A stretch of 64,000 nt of DNA, from the NCBI GenBank assembly GCA_002284615.2, contig MU069437.1, forward strand, positions 578,256 through 642,255, read 5' to 3'. Of the stretch, positions 32,240 through 43,859 are shown one piece after another. The notes beneath the pieces are model-generated. The model had not been told where the DNA came from, made no database searches, and saw only the letters and a program-made list of their open reading frames with translations. The translations under genes were made by a program, and so were the position numbers. Within the stretch, counting starts at the first letter, position 1, and every line of letters begins with the position of its first letter. The DNA comes from Dunaliella salina. Its lineage: Eukaryota > Chlorophyta > Chlorophyceae > Chlamydomonadales > Dunaliellaceae.

Positions 32240-33060
32240 TTATGGAAAAAGTAATAGTCTACGCTGGACACAACCAGCGTGCATTAAGGAAAGACCCGAC
32301 AGTTAGCGCTGAAACTAACAGTGAGCCCCACAAACGAAGGCTAGCTATGAGCAGCCCAGGTAATGTGGGTCCAGTGGGTCGTAAGCCATCCGTCCAGCTG
32401 CGCGCCTCGCTGTCCTGTACGCAGCCCACCCCGCAGCCCCCTCCCCAAAACCCCCATTGCTTAATTGTTGCTGAATTGGATGGCAATTTTTGTATTACAA
32501 ATTTTTGTGAGGCTCTTTACAGGGTGATAGTGGAGATCTTTTGCAGTTTTGTGGGCTTTAACTCTTGATAGGCCAAGTTTGCAGAGGGGATCAATAGTGT
32601 AGGGATTGAAGATAGTTCCAGCAACTCCAATTAGTATGGTGTGCAATGTGACTCTGTTATTGCGGTGTGTGCCCCTAAGAGTTTTGGTGCGTAGGCTGTC
32701 AATGGTGTATTTGTGCTGATTTTGTGCTGTGTGGAGTGGTTGTTCAGATTTGGCGTCAGAGCAATTTCTTAGCTAAATAAGGTGGATATCTCTGTCTCTG
32801 GGATTCATATCTTGCGGTTGATGTGTGGAATCTGCCTTCAAGGGCATAACTAGAATGCCATCAGGGCGATTGAGCTGTGCAATAAGTGGTTATCTGGATG
32901 GAAACAGCCAATGTGGATTGTTTTGGTGCACACTCTTTTGAATTTCCATCTCCAGGGAGCATAGCCTCTCTGCATTACATGCATCTAAAGAGACGATGTA
33001 AGATCGAAAGCCTCCTTTGCTTATTGCTTCACCACAGATGCTGAGTGCTTGATGGTGGCG
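32240..33060 (-). mobile_element. LINE-B 3' end
   Basis: Minus strand: fragment GGFRSYIVSLDACNAERLCS (33010), then NRPDGILVMP and IHLI-stop-L (the E of the ExK motif is a stop), TLHTILIGVAGTIFNPYTID, a stop at about 32461 and the 3' UTR. It ends with TTTCCTTAATGCACGCTGG, a short loop, CCAGCGTAGACTATTAC. So LINE-B also has the RPD...ExK endonuclease layout. It is cut at 33060 by the plus-strand LINE-A. Confidence 0.75.
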
Positions 33061-33480
33061 ACTGACATTCACTCTGTTTGGTGCTATGCATAATGCCTTC
33101 TCATCCAAATTCACTGGCTTCTCAGTCTGCCATCCCATTTATGACGAGGGAATCATGACTCAAGCTTTGCAACATGCCATTTACTCAGCCATTCTCAACA
33201 CAGAAGCCACTGCTACATTCATGTTCCTTCCCGCTTAAAATAAGAACATGATAACCAACCCCTACTCCAAACTTTTCACTGCCTACCCCCACCTCTGTTA
33301 CGAACTTGGATCCACACCTCGCGAAAAACTTAGTTACAGTGCCCTTCAATCCTGCCTAAACCAAGAGATACCTTTGACTATGCATACCTGGGACCTTCGT
33401 ATCTTTGCTGTTTGGAACACTGCAGCTCGAGTCCATCTTAACAACCATAACAAAGCCTGGCTACAGGTCTGAAAGGAGGT

Positions 33481-34179
33481 TTGAAAGAAGCCACAGAGTG
33501 GAAGCTGACAGACGTCAGCAGCCACCCTGTCCTAACCCCCATGCATGCCCACATGTCAGATTTCAATAAACTGGAACGCCTCCCATTTGACAAGCAACAC
33601 GTCTCCAAGCAGCTTAGTCATCCACACATGAGTATCCAAGGTACAGACTTGGTGCCCAGCCAATCCAGTACTCTCCTAACTCTTAAACTTGCTGACTGGA
33701 GGACATGGGCATACACAGATGGCAGCTGCCTTGTCCATAACGGTAAGCAAGGAATTGGAGCAGGCGTCTACTGCCTGTCCACTGACAGCAAGAACTTTGT
33801 AGAACCAAATGGTGCCGGGATTACTGAAACCATTACTAGAGCTGAATTAGCAGCAATTGCTGCTGCTATCATCACCAAACATGCAGATATTGCATCAGAC
33901 AGCCTCATCTCTTTCAACCAAATACGTAAACAACTTCTTTATCCTGAAAGACACCTCATGCATATCCAAGGAGACGTCCTTAAAATGATTTCAACTCTCA
34001 TTAGAGACTTCCATACCAAAATTCGAATTTACAAGGTTAAGTCCCATGCTGGCATTGCTGGAAATGAATGTGCAGATGCCATTGCAAAGCATCAGGCAAA
34101 GCAAGCCCAGAACATTGTGGAAGACACCGAGATCCCATGTGCAGGTCCTGGTGGAAATCCATTCACAAACATTTTCTGA
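33481..34179 (+). CDS. LINE-A RNase H segment
   Basis: Open part (232 codons) of the LINE-A polyprotein. RNase HI removes RNA from RNA-DNA hybrids during element replication. The catalytic set is visible: D in YTDGSCLVHNG (about residue 80), E in TRAELAAI (about 118), D in IASDSL (about 138) and the H/D tail motif VKSHAGIAGNECADAIAKH (about 186). It continues to AGPGGNPFTNIF, where the frame is cut by the foreign insert starting at about 34188. The same domain recurs at 7270-7992 (-) and 48373-48714 (+). Pseudogene-like in context. Confidence 0.8.
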   Translation: MKEATEWKLTDVSSHPVLTPMHAHMSDFNKLERLPFDKQHVSKQLSHPHMSIQGTDLVPSQSSTLLTLKLADWRTWAYTDGSCLVHNGKQGIGAGVYCLSTDSKNFVEPNGAGITETITRAELAAIAAAIITKHADIASDSLISFNQIRKQLLYPERHLMHIQGDVLKMISTLIRDFHTKIRIYKVKSHAGIAGNECADAIAKHQAKQAQNIVEDTEIPCAGPGGNPFTNIF

Positions 34180-34187
34180 TTAGCCCT

Positions 34188-34474
34188 GGCCACTGCCATG
34201 GCAGAGCGCAGCAGCATAGCAGAGCCACAGAGTTTGTCCAACACTCTGTGGGCGCTGGGCACCCTAGACCACAATCCTGGCAACGCCACCGTCAGCACCC
34301 TAGCCACTGCCATGGCAAACCGCAGCAGCACGACAAGGCCTGTTAATTATGACATTGGAGGCTGAGATCAAGCTGGCAGAGCTTGGGCGCTTAAAGGGGC
34401 CTGAGGTGGAAACAGGTCGGTTGATGGGCCAGGGCAGGGCGGTGGGGGCTGGTTCGGTGCAGGGTGGGGCCCAA
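34188..34474. other. insert of unknown type inside LINE-A
   Basis: Interrupts the family sequence between TTTTCTGATTAGCC and CAAGGAAAAAAGAGTGC. A 4-bp GCCC at both edges may be a target duplication. CCACTGCCATGGCA occurs twice (34191, 34303). No terminal inverted repeat or coding sequence. Confidence 0.5.
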
Positions 34475-35721
34475 GGAAAAAAGAGTGCATGCTGCAGGCA
34501 CATCTATGGGTTCACCACTCGCCCACAAGCTCACCTATTTCCCCAACCTTCAAGATGCCCTCAAATCCCATATGCACTCCAAACACAAGCTCGGGTATGC
34601 CAATGCCAAAACAGGTTACTACTCTTACTATCACAATTTATTACCGCAAGTAGATAGAAAAATCAGCAATGCCTTCAGAAATATGCCCAACATCTCTGTA
34701 CCCATGAAGCGCGCCATCCTGCAGTACCACACAGGCACCCTTTACAACCAAAAACGTGCAGTACGTTTCAAAAAGTCAACTGATCCATCTTGCCTCCTCC
34801 CAGGCTGCCATCATTTGGACAGCGCACTACACATGCTCTCAGGCTGCCAAAATCATATCATCTCCAACATGAGAACTGAACGCCATAACATTGCAGGCAG
34901 AATGATTACATAAGCCTTCAGCAAATGCCCTGTAGGGGCAGGCCTTGTATTCACAGACATAGGAAGCGATTTTAAGCTTGCTCAACACAACCTCCAACTC
35001 CCTACACATGCCTCAAACAGAACTTTACCTGCTTACTTCTTCCTTCTCAACCTTCCAGTGAGGAAGAGACTTAATTCCAGTCGCCCAGATGCTGCTTTTA
35101 TCACCCCTTTCAATGGCAATCATACTTCAAACGGTCTTTCTCCTATCCATTCCCATCACGCTTTGTGGAGCTCCCCACGGAGGGCCACCAGAACTAGCTG
35201 CATGAGGCAACCCCATGAACTTAATGTGAATGAACGCCATGTGCACCTAATAGAAATCAAGTTCTGTGAAGACACAAGGCCACAGCATCAGTTGAATGCG
35301 GCAAAGCAGCAGCATGCAGGCCTTTGTAAACTTATTAACGCTGAAGATGTTACAATTCACCCTATTCTTCTGGGTGTAGGTGGAATTGTTTACACTGAAC
35401 ATACCCTTAAACAATTAAAACAACTAGGATTGGATCACCAGCGTGCCATAAAGCTTGCTCGACAACTTCATGCCCATTCTGTTCAATATGCCCACAAATT
35501 AGTCTCCACACGCCGTGCTATTGAAAACAAGGATACTTTCCACAGCAAGGTTATAGAGCCAGGTGCTTCTAGAAATTCTCCAGATCCACATTAGTTTTCT
35601 CTTTTTCATACCTTGTGGTGGAGGGGGCACACAGCTCTTTTTGAGACAATGTGTATCCTTTTCCTTAATTGATGTAGGGAGAGTTTCTCTGCCTACGTAG
35701 TTTTTTTCTTTTTTTCTTTCT

Positions 35722-35855
35722 TTTCTTGTGGTGGAGGGGGCACACGGCTCTTTTTTGAGCCTATGTGTCTCCTCTTCCTTAATTGATGTTGGGAGAGTTT
35801 CTCTGCCTACGCAGTTTTTCTTTTTTTCTTTTTTTCTTTCTGTTTATCTGTGGGT
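35722..35855 (+). mobile_element. second LINE-A 3' tail, back to back
   Basis: Starts CTTGTGGTGGAGGGGGCACA directly after the first tail's T-rich end and repeats the whole 130-bp tail including TTGATGTTGGGAGAG and CTGCCTACGCAG. No coding part. Confidence 0.8.
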
Positions 35856-35859
35856 GAGT

Positions 35860-37965
35860 GCATCTGAGTAGGGTATGAGAGGTGCTATCAGGTGCGCCAC
35901 AAAGAGGGCAAAAAGAAGGCACAGGGTGGCCACTGAAGCGTCTGGCATGTTTGCCATTGAGCAGGATGTCCGTTCGATATTTGAAGACATTGGTTTGTTC
36001 TTTGAGGGTCACGGCTTTCATGTGCCAGAAAGCGTTACTAATTTTTGAATTGGCTATGGGGTGAATATTGGACATCCTGAGCAGGCTCTGCCAATTTTGG
36101 TAGCTGTATGTGCTGAGGTTTGCTGTTCCCAATTTGTGTTTTTCATGCATTACTTGTTCCAGTTTGTCCCGGAGGTTTGAAAGGGGCAGGTCTTATGTGT
36201 GAGAGCTATGTGTTGTGACAGATGCAGCAAGCCAATAGAGATGGAAGGAAGGAGTCTGTGCCTGGATGAGTGAAGTGTTAGCTTCATCAGGTAATATAGC
36301 TGCTTGATGAGCAAGGGCATCTGCGCCTTCATTACCAAGGATGCCACTGTGTGATTTTACTTTGTAGAAGTGGACAGGGCCTTCTGAAGCATTAATGTAA
36401 GCTACGATTCCCTTTAAGCAGTGGTGTATGTAAGTGCGTGGACATATCCATGGATTTTAGAAGCTCGTTTTTAATCTGATTAAGTGCTGAAGAACTGTCA
36501 GTCGCAATTGAAGTGTGCCCTTGCTGTAGAGCTATCAAAATTGCAGCCAGCTCTGCTTTGTTAATTGAATAAGTTTGACCATGGCCCTTGGGATTTGTTG
36601 TGCAGGTGACAGTTTCAGAGGAGGAGATGTCTTCCGGGATGAAAAAGGATGCTCCTGCCTGTTGTGTGTTCTTGTTGTCGGGCTTTATGACACTGCCATC
36701 TGTATATGTTAGGTGTCGCCAGCCTGGGATGTTAGGTTGCAGGGGTTGAAGGTATGGTTGTACGTTAGGGTGTGATGGTTCTTTGTTGGCTGCAGACTTC
36801 AAAAATTTTGTGCGTGTCATGATGCAAAAGTGCAAATCTTTTCCTCCATGTGCAGGGTGCTTTAAAAGAGAGGGTAGTGATTTGATTTTCTGCAATCCGT
36901 TGGCTGCTTCTGTGGTACCAGTTTCCTACATGGATCTCTTATTTTAAATCTTCAAACCAATTGGGGTTGTTATGGAAGAACTTTTGCTTTCCCTCATTGT
37001 TCCAAATGGCAATAAGTTGCATGTGTCTCATATTTATTTCGGGAGGAGCAAGAGGAGCTAGGTAGGCTTGGGGTGGCTGGAGTGCTAGACTTCCTGAGGG
37101 GAATTTGGCAAGGATTGTGGCATGGTGTGGGTAACATGTGAACCAGCGCATGTATTCTTTTTTGGTCCATCCCATCTGGCTAAGGAGGAGCATGAAGGCG
37201 GCCGTTGGGGTGGTTGTGCTAGCGATTGAAGACAGGGCATGCATGACAAGGTAGTAAATGAAGTCGTCATCATAGGCAGGGTGGCAAAAGGAGAACCCTG
37301 TAAACTTGGTTCCAAATGTATCAGTGTTGGCCCCAACAACTCTGCCTCAAGCAAAAGGGCTCCAGTAAGCTTTGAAGTGCGTGTCATAATCAAGGGGGCT
37401 TGCAATTTTTTCTTGGGTAATTAGCACACAGCACGTTCGAGCTGTAAGAATGTTAATTGGTGTGCGCAGAAAATTGGATTCTTTCATTTTTTGATTGCCT
37501 TTTCCAAGATAGGAAGTGCACCTGTGTAGAAGACCCATAATTCTGTTGCTTCATTTTGAATAGGGGGCTGAATTGAAGTGTGTCTGTCTGGGGTTTAGTA
37601 GTCTTGAGGTCAAGGCGTGCCTTGTTGCGCATGGGGTGGCTCTGGGTTGTGAGCCAGTACCTGTTTGGAGGCTGTGTGGCTCCCTCAAAACCTTGACGAG
37701 TGAGGTTGCCTGCAGTGTCGTCAGCATATGGTGAGTATTGTTGTGGAGAAGAAAAGTTGTCTGTATGAGATTGCTCGGATTTGTGGATATGCTCCTTGAA
37801 ATTTAGAAGTTCAAGGAGCATAGAAGTTGGTTCCCAAGTGGGCTGCCATGTGGCTTTGACCATTTCTGTTTCTTCTGCTGTCCTGTTACGCTGTCTTTTT
37901 TGAGATTTGTAAGGTGAGCCAGGAGGGTAAAAGAAAAAAGTAATGGACACCATGCCAAAATTCTG
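35860..37965 (-). mobile_element. LINE-B copy: methyltransferase-like segment, RNase H, knuckle
   Basis: Minus strand, in order: uncertain N-terminal stretch (37986-37453); FTGFSFCHPAYDDDFIYYLV, MGWTKKEYMRWF and LAKFPSG (about 37300-37080), with MQLIAIWNNEGKQKFF; RNase H in 36895-36392 (TYTDGSV, NKAELAAILIAL, IATDSSSALN) and KVKSHSGILGNEGADA (36365); HKLGTANLSTYSYQNW; knuckle CPLCGAPDSTSHTLLRC (about 35920-35870). It then stops at CTHPQINRK where the LINE-A tails abut. The same junction occurs in the copy at 53380. Frameshifted. Confidence 0.8.
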
Positions 37966-38100
37966 GGCGGGAGGCCCTTGACCCACCCACTACCCCCAAA
38001 CCCCCCCTTGCAGTGCCCTAATCCAGACACCAAGGGTACCAATCTGCTCCTTTTCAAATTCTGCGTCTAACTGCATCTTCAAAAAATACATGAAATGAGT
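37966..38100 (+). repeat. repeat-G copy
   Basis: AAAATTCTGGGCGGGAGG, GACCCACCCAC, AAACCCCCCC, GCAGTGCCCTAATCCAGAC, then CCAATCTGCTCCTTTT; the same order as at 52140-52250. Confidence 0.55.
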
Positions 38101-38251
38101 TGGCCAGAAGCTATGAGCAAAAAACAGCGTTCAAGCACCACATGCTCGTTTGCATGATGACCTAAACTGCTCGTTTCTGACGGCGAGGCGCATGCACGCT
38201 CCTAGTTACTTTCTCCATGTGCTGCTGCTCCTTGGGGCCCAAGACGAATGG

Positions 38252-39154
38252 CTACTGCTCAGGCAGCTGCTGCTGCTGGTGCTTGGCTGCATAGTGTGCT
38301 GTCAGGCTGTACTTCCACACCACTACTTTGCACCCAGCAGGGCACTTCATGAGATGGTTGTTGCAAGCTGCCCTGTCTTTCTCACATGGCTTGCTGGAGT
38401 ACTTAACATAAGCAGCCCTCAGGCTTGCCAGGCTGCCCATTGGGCGTGAGGTAAGGGGTGCATGAGGTGCTGCCACAAAAGCCACATGCATCGCTGCTCA
38501 CATGCTGCTGCAGGATGTGTGAGCCTACATGCTCACGCATGCTGCTGGCCTTCACATTGGCGCTGCACACAAGGCATTGCTGCTGGCCACTGACTTCTGC
38601 ATCTGACAGAATCTGGCAGAAGACTGGCTGCCCATTGCTATCTTCTGAAACCTCGTGTTTAATGGTAGCTGCAAGCACCTCTCGCAAGCATCACTGCTCT
38701 CTACAAGAACCAAGCAGTCTCTCGCACGGAAGCGCCCCTCGAATGCAAGGACGCTTCATGGCAGTGGTTGAGGGCCAGCGTGCATGGCCAAGGGATAGTG
38801 CTCCACAAAAGGCTGCCTCCACTTTGGCTTAAAGCCCATGCAGGGGACTAAAGGCGAGGGCTTTGCATGTGTATGCGCATCCTGAGCGTCCTCCATGTCC
38901 ATGGGCTCTGCGTCCACAGCTGCTGATGGTGTTGGTGCTGCTGCTACTGGTGCTGCTGGTGCTGCTACTGGTGCTGCTGGTGCTGCTGGTGCTGCTACTG
39001 CTGCTGCTGGTGATGGTAATGGTGCTGGCTCTGCACTGCTCTGGAGCGCTTGCATGGGAGCGCTTGCGCATGCTGCTGGCTCTCTCTGCTGCAGGAAGCC
39101 CACCACGCTCTGCTGGCCATACCTAGCCCTCTTGCCTGCATTCCTCTGACTCAT
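38252..39154 (-). pseudogene. frameshifted zinc-finger gene with Ala/Pro-rich N-terminus
   Basis: Starts at 39154 with SQRNAGKRARYGQQSVVGFL, then a long Ala/Pro tract coded by GCTGCTGGT-type repeats (38930-39030), MDMEDAQDAHTH, and a stop at 38756. The next frames give QQCLVCSANVKASSMREHVG followed by SH (C-x2-C-x11-H-x3-H finger), a second cluster DACGFCGSTSCTPYL, then after a 1-nt shift KYSSKPCEKDRAACNNHLMK, CPAGC, VVWKYSLTAHYAAKH. Such Cys/His clusters with a C-terminal VWKY..H...H I associate with transposon-related proteins, but I cannot name a family. At least two frameshifts; introns are a less likely explanation because no GT-AG pair fits. Confidence 0.6.
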
Positions 39155-39299
39155 GCATTTTGCAACGTGCCTGTCCCAATTGCTCCTATTGTCACACTGC
39201 CTGTTGCAGTATTGGCACTTTAACCATCCATCCTGACACTATCTCAGCCCATTTGGTTAAAACTGAAACTCATCACACCTGACCATCCTTTTGTACTCA

Positions 39300-39495
39300 C
39301 ACTTTGGAAAGGGTGCCAATCGACAATTCCGACTTGAGGTCAGGATTCCGGTGATACATTTAAAATTTCGTAGAAGGGACCCAGAAAAATTTTAGAGGGG
39401 GGTCCCCAAAAAGTCCAGACCCCCTCGACCCACCCACCACCCCACCACCTCCTCCGATTGGACCCATATGTATACCAATCGATACATCTCGATCT
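39300..39495 (+). repeat. repeat-G copy
   Basis: AAAGGGTGCCAATCGACAAT, TCAGGATTCC, CCCAGAAAAATTTTAGAGG, CCAAAAAGTCCAGACCCCC, CACCCACCACCCC and GGACCCATATGTATACCAAT follow the order of the 52540-52710 copy. Confidence 0.65.
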
Positions 39496-39539
39496 CAGGA
39501 TTCTGAGTATATAATTTTTAACAGGAGTACCCCATGAGT

Positions 39540-41540
39540 GTCAAAAGTTATGATTCCTGCAGCCTCCTGGGTGAGCACACGGAGGGCATTCCCAAGTGGA
39601 CATCTGATCTGCCTGGATGCGCTGTGATGGGTGTAGAGGTTGTGGTGGAGTAGGCATTTCCAGTGGTATGTGCGCTGGCAAGTGTCACATTGAGGCATTG
39701 TGAGTAATTGAGCAATGAAGTTATGTTCTACATGTTACATGCTGGTGGGAGTCCAGCAGATCTGGCAGGTATCATCTTCTGTATGGCTTCTGGGGAAGGG
39801 TTCAAGATGAGCTATTGTGAGGCCTGTTTTTTGAAGGTTTGGCAGATCTCTAGATCCCTCCTTTCAATCATCACTGGCTCCCAATGAATGAGGTATTGTG
39901 ATAGTGAGTGTGCGGGTAAGGTAATTGTTTCTTTTCCTGCTTAGCATTTGCCGGTTGAGGATGGCTTGGATATGAAATTCGTACTTAAGACAGTGTGTAT
40001 GGCAGAAGGACCCTGGAACTGTGCATGCCTTTTTTAATGGTCTCTCAAATTTTTTAGCATTGATGGACTTTGTGTGCATTGTGGATGAACTGACCCCTGT
40101 GACTTCCTTGGGGCAGGTTAGGAATCTTGTGGGGTTGCGTTCAAGCTTTTTTGTGATCTGGGTTTCTGGAGTACCTTGCATTTGATGAGTGCTTTGCAAG
40201 GCTGAACTTGGTCGCTTGTTGCTGTGGCTGTCTTGGCTGGATGGAGCAGGTAGACTTTTTTGAGAGCTCCAGGACCAACCTAAGGGTGTATGCTGGGTGA
40301 GTCGGTGTAAATAAATTGCGACTTATTTGTCTGAGTTCTGGAGTTTTGTTTGGGTCGGCATCAGTGTTTGTAATGTGTGGTCAATTGTGGATTGGCTGAG
40401 ATTGTTGCAGTTTGCAAGAGAAGCAAGCCTGTTGAGAGCGACAGTTAGCTTCTTCTTTATGGTGTTATGGTAGGAATTCATGGGCATTTAAGACACGAGT
40501 GTGCTCATGTGATAGAATAGAGGAGAAACTTTAAATGCCAGCTTCCATGAGAGAATGTACGATGCAATTGATCAGTCTTGGGAGTTCACGGGTTTTTGGT
40601 GTCCAGAGGATGTTCGCTCTAGGTTGAAAGGTGTCAGTGAAGGGAAGTTGGCCTTGACATGTGAGTTTTAGGCTGCTTGCATGTATACTGATGCATTGTC
40701 GCGGTCATAGGTTGTATTTAAGCATTTGATTGAGGTACTTGGGAGTTTGACATTCGGGCCCTAGCAGACCATTGGCTTTGTTTTGTAAGTGAGCAGTTTG
40801 GCAGCATAATAGGAGGTTGGTGATTCTGCCGTGTCTTGACTTGTCGTTTAGATTGGTAGTGAGAGCAATAGGAGGTTGGTGATTCTGCCGTGTCTTGACT
40901 TGTCGTTTAGATTGGTGGTGAGAGCAACAGCGTTCCTGTAGTGATATTTGACAGTCATAGATCCCAGGCCAAAATTTTGTTTATCTTCACGGTGGAGTGC
41001 TGTGCAGGCTTTCGACCATAGTCCAAATTTCCATTTGATGGTACAGAGAGTACAGAGGTGTCCCAGTGTTCCAAACTTGCTTGTGAGCATGGTGTGACGG
41101 GGAAGGCATAAGCTCTGCTAGGATGACAGCCGTGCGCAATATGTCTAGTGTTTGTTTGGGGCTAGCATATGACTGTTGAAGCCGTTGTAATTTGTCAGGG
41201 AAGTTTTGGGTCATACTCTACAGTTGGTGAAACCAGTTGAGGTAAAATGCCTAGATAGCGGAAAGGTCCATCAGGGCGCATGAATTGGGCTGGTTGGCCT
41301 TGCACCAAAACTCTCTCAGTAAGGAAGTGTTGGGTATAATCTGACATGTGTGTGTTGCCGCGCAGCTGTGTGCTCTCTTTGCTGTGCAGGATGCAGGTGA
41401 CCTTGGTCTTGCTTCCAGAGATGATGAGGTGTGCCCAATCTGCATGCAGTGTAAGTTTCTTGGCTTGAAGCTGGAGTTTTTGGAATGTTTTCATTAGACA
41501 AATGAGGTCATCAGCAAAGGCCCCAGTACTCATTGTCTTT
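39540..41540 (-). mobile_element. LINE-A/B middle part: RT end, linker, PHD-type finger
   Basis: Minus strand. 41533-41195 is reverse transcriptase palm: GAFADDLICLMKTFQKLQL contains an intact FADD catalytic box, and FRYLGILPQL follows. 41214-40848 is the thumb-like region (QRLQQSYASPKQTLDILRTA; WKFGLWSKACTALHRED). A low-conservation linker follows, then 39770-39600 encodes DDTCQICWTPTSM-stop-HVEHN and MPQCDTCQRTYHWKCLLHHN, a PHD-type Cys/His pattern (CxxC ... CxxC-x4-HxxC). A 62-bp stretch is tandemly duplicated at 40806-40928. Broken by stops; which of LINE-A or LINE-B it belongs to is unresolved. Confidence 0.75.
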
Positions 41541-41599
41541 CTAGTTTTTCCTTGTGGTGAAGAAACGGAAGGGGTGCATGCATGTGTGTAACCCGGAGG

Positions 41600-42141
41600 C
41601 GTTCTAGTTTATTAATCAATATTTAAACCTGGCATGTGAGCATGCATGGGATTTAGGACAGGGTGGCTGCTGACATTCGTCAGCTTCCACTGTGTGGCTT
41701 CTTTCAAATATCCTTTCAGGCCCTGTAACCAGTCTTTGTTATGGTTGTTGAGATGAACTCGAGCTGCAGTCCAAACAGCAAAGATACGGAGGTCCCAGGT
41801 ATGCTGAGGTAGATGTACCTCTTGGTTAGGGCAGGATTGAGGGGCACTGTGACCAAGTTTTTTGCGAGGTATGGTGCTGAGGTTATAACAGAGGTGGGGG
41901 TAGGCAGTGACAAGTTTGGAGTAGGGGTTGGTTATCAATGATAACCAACCCCTACTCCAAACTTAACTTATCATGTCCTTCTTCCAAGCCGGAAGGAACA
42001 TGAATGTAGCAGTGGCTTCTGTGTTGAGAATGGCAGAGTAAATAGCATGTTGGAAAGCTTGGGTCATGATTCCCTCGTCATAAATGGTGGCAGACTAAGA
42101 AGCCTGAGAATTTGGATGAGAAGGCATTATGCATGGCACCA
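41600..42141 (-). mobile_element. LINE-A fragment with a perfect palindrome
   Basis: Minus strand from the methyltransferase-like segment (42141) through NPYSKLVTAYPHLCYNL, TWDLRIFAVW and WLQGLKGYLKEATQWKLT to HAHMPG at about 41630. At 41912-41964 a perfect inverted repeat (26-nt arms, single central base) is inserted, formed from the element's own sequence. Confidence 0.8.
41912..41964. repeat. 53-bp perfect palindrome
   Basis: Left arm AAGTTTGGAGTAGGGGTTGG-TTATCA, centre A, right arm its exact reverse complement. Other LINE-A copies (33250, 46770) have only one arm. Confidence 0.95.
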
Positions 42142-42149
42142 AAAAGAGT

Positions 42150-43858
42150 GCCTCGGGAGTGCGCACTCCAATAATTCTGGTATTGTGGGTTGTGGTCGAG
42201 TGGGGAAGCCATTTTTTTCTTGGGTTACCAAAGCCCATTTTGGAAGGGCAGTATGGATGCAAGTTGGAAGAGCTCGTGAAAAAGAGTCTTTGATCATCTT
42301 GCTGGGAAGTGTTCTGTATGAGAGCTGTTTGTTGTGACAGGTGCAGCAAGCCAAAAGAGGTGGAAGAATGGAGTTTCTGCCTGGTTAAGTGAGGTGTCAA
42401 CTTCATTAGGCAACATAGCTGCTTGAAGTGCAAGAGCATCTGCGCCTTCATCGCCAAGGATGCCACTTGTGATTTTACCTTGCAGAAGTGTACAGGGCCC
42501 TCTGTAGCACAAATGCAAGTTATGATGTCTTTGAGCAATGGTGTGTGTTAGTGCGTGAGCGTATCCATGGTTTGAGGATCAGGTTTCTAATCTGATTCAG
42601 TGCTAAAGAACTGTCAGTCGCAATTGAAGTGTGCCCTTGCTGTAGAAGTATCAGAATTACAGCAAGCTCTGCTCTGTTTATTGTTTACGTGGGTCCATGT
42701 CTTTTAGGACCTATTGTGCAGGTGATAGGTTCAGAGGAGAAGAAAATTTATTAAGGACGAAAAAGGATGATCCGGCCTGCTGTGTATTTCTGTTATCTGA
42801 TTTTATGACACTGTCATCTGTAATTTTTAGGTGTCACCAGTCTGGGATCTTTGGTTGTAGGGGCTGCAGGTATGATTGTATGTAAGGTCTGATGGTCTTT
42901 TGATGGCTCAGACTTCCAAAAAGTTGTGCGTGTCATGATGCAAAAGTGCAAATCTTTTCCTCCATGTGCTAGGTGCTTTAAAACAAAGGGGAGTGTTTCG
43001 TTCCTTTGCAATCTGTTGACTGCTTCTGTGGTACCATTTCCCTTCGGGAATTTCACGTTGTAAATTCTAGAGCCATTTTGGTTTATTAAGGAAGAGGCTT
43101 TGCTTTCCTTAATTGTTCCAAAAGGCAATTAGCTGCATGCGTCTCACATTTGTTCCAGGAGGAGCGAGAGAAAGAAGGTAGGCCTGGGATTGTTGGAATA
43201 TTCCCGAGGAAAACTTGGCAAGAACTGTGGCATGGTCAGGGTAGCAAGCGAACCAGCGCATGTATCCTTTCTTGGTCCATCCCATCTGGCTGGGGAGGAG
43301 CATGAAGGCAACAGTTGGGGTAGTAGTGCAAGCGATTGAAGACAGGGCATGCATGACAAGGTAGTAGATGAATTCGTCATCATAGGCAGGGTGGCAAAAG
43401 GAGAAACCTGCAAATTTGGTTCCGGACATATCAGTTTTGGCCCCAAGCACTCTGTCACGAGCAAAAGGACTCCAGTACGCTTTGAAGTGTGTGTGTCATA
43501 GTCAAGGGGGTTTGCAAGTTTTTCCTTGCGTAATCAGCGCATGGCACGTGAGGGCTCTCAGAATGTGAATTGGTGTGAGCAGAAAGTTGGATTCTTTTAT
43601 TTTCTGATTGCCTTTCCAAGGTGCAACATGTACCTGTGTAGAGGGCCCATAATTTCTTTTGCTCTATTTTGAACAGGGGGCTGAATGGAGGCATGGAGAT
43701 CAGCTTGTCTGGCTGCACTGTGTGCTTGAAGCAGGAGATGTAGGCAGTGGGAGGTGACAATCCCTGCGCATTTTCCTCTGATGTCATAAGTACATGCAGC
43801 TTGAGTGGTTGTTTCCAGAGGAATTTTTGGTGGTTCATCAGTCTAGGTCGAATCCCCG
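42150..43858 (-). mobile_element. LINE-B copy: methyltransferase-like segment and RNase H
   Basis: Minus strand: 43500-43100 has FAGFSFCHPAYDDEFIYYLV, TVAFMLLPSQMGWTKKGYMR, MQLIAFWNN. RNase H pieces follow at about 42840-42600 (TDDSVIKSDNRNTQQ region, ATDSSSAL), and 42540-42320 gives ATEGPVHFCKVKSQ and GILGDEGADALALQAA. Collinear with 35860-37965, with different lesions. Confidence 0.75.
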
Positions 43859-43859
43859 A

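Larger units (their letters stand above)
33062..35720 (+). mobile_element. LINE-A copy, longest in the window
   Basis: 5'-truncated, starting within the methyltransferase-like segment (FTGFSVCHPIYDEGIMTQAL; ATATFMFLPA-stop), then TWDLRIFAVWNTAARVHLNN, RNase H, a 0.29-kb insert at 34188-34474, YANAKTGYYSYY, knuckle CLLPGCHHLDSALHMLSGC, SRPDAAFITP, VHLIEIKFCED, ILLGVGGIVYTEHTLK and the end SRNSPDPH-stop at 35594, with full 3' tail to 35720. Several frameshifts and stops. Confidence 0.85.

Noticed and set aside
37453..37986. YADD in the minus-strand frame (SPYADDTAGN) as a reverse transcriptase box
   Set aside because: None of the flanking RT motifs is present and the true RT of this family has FADD at 41.5 kb.
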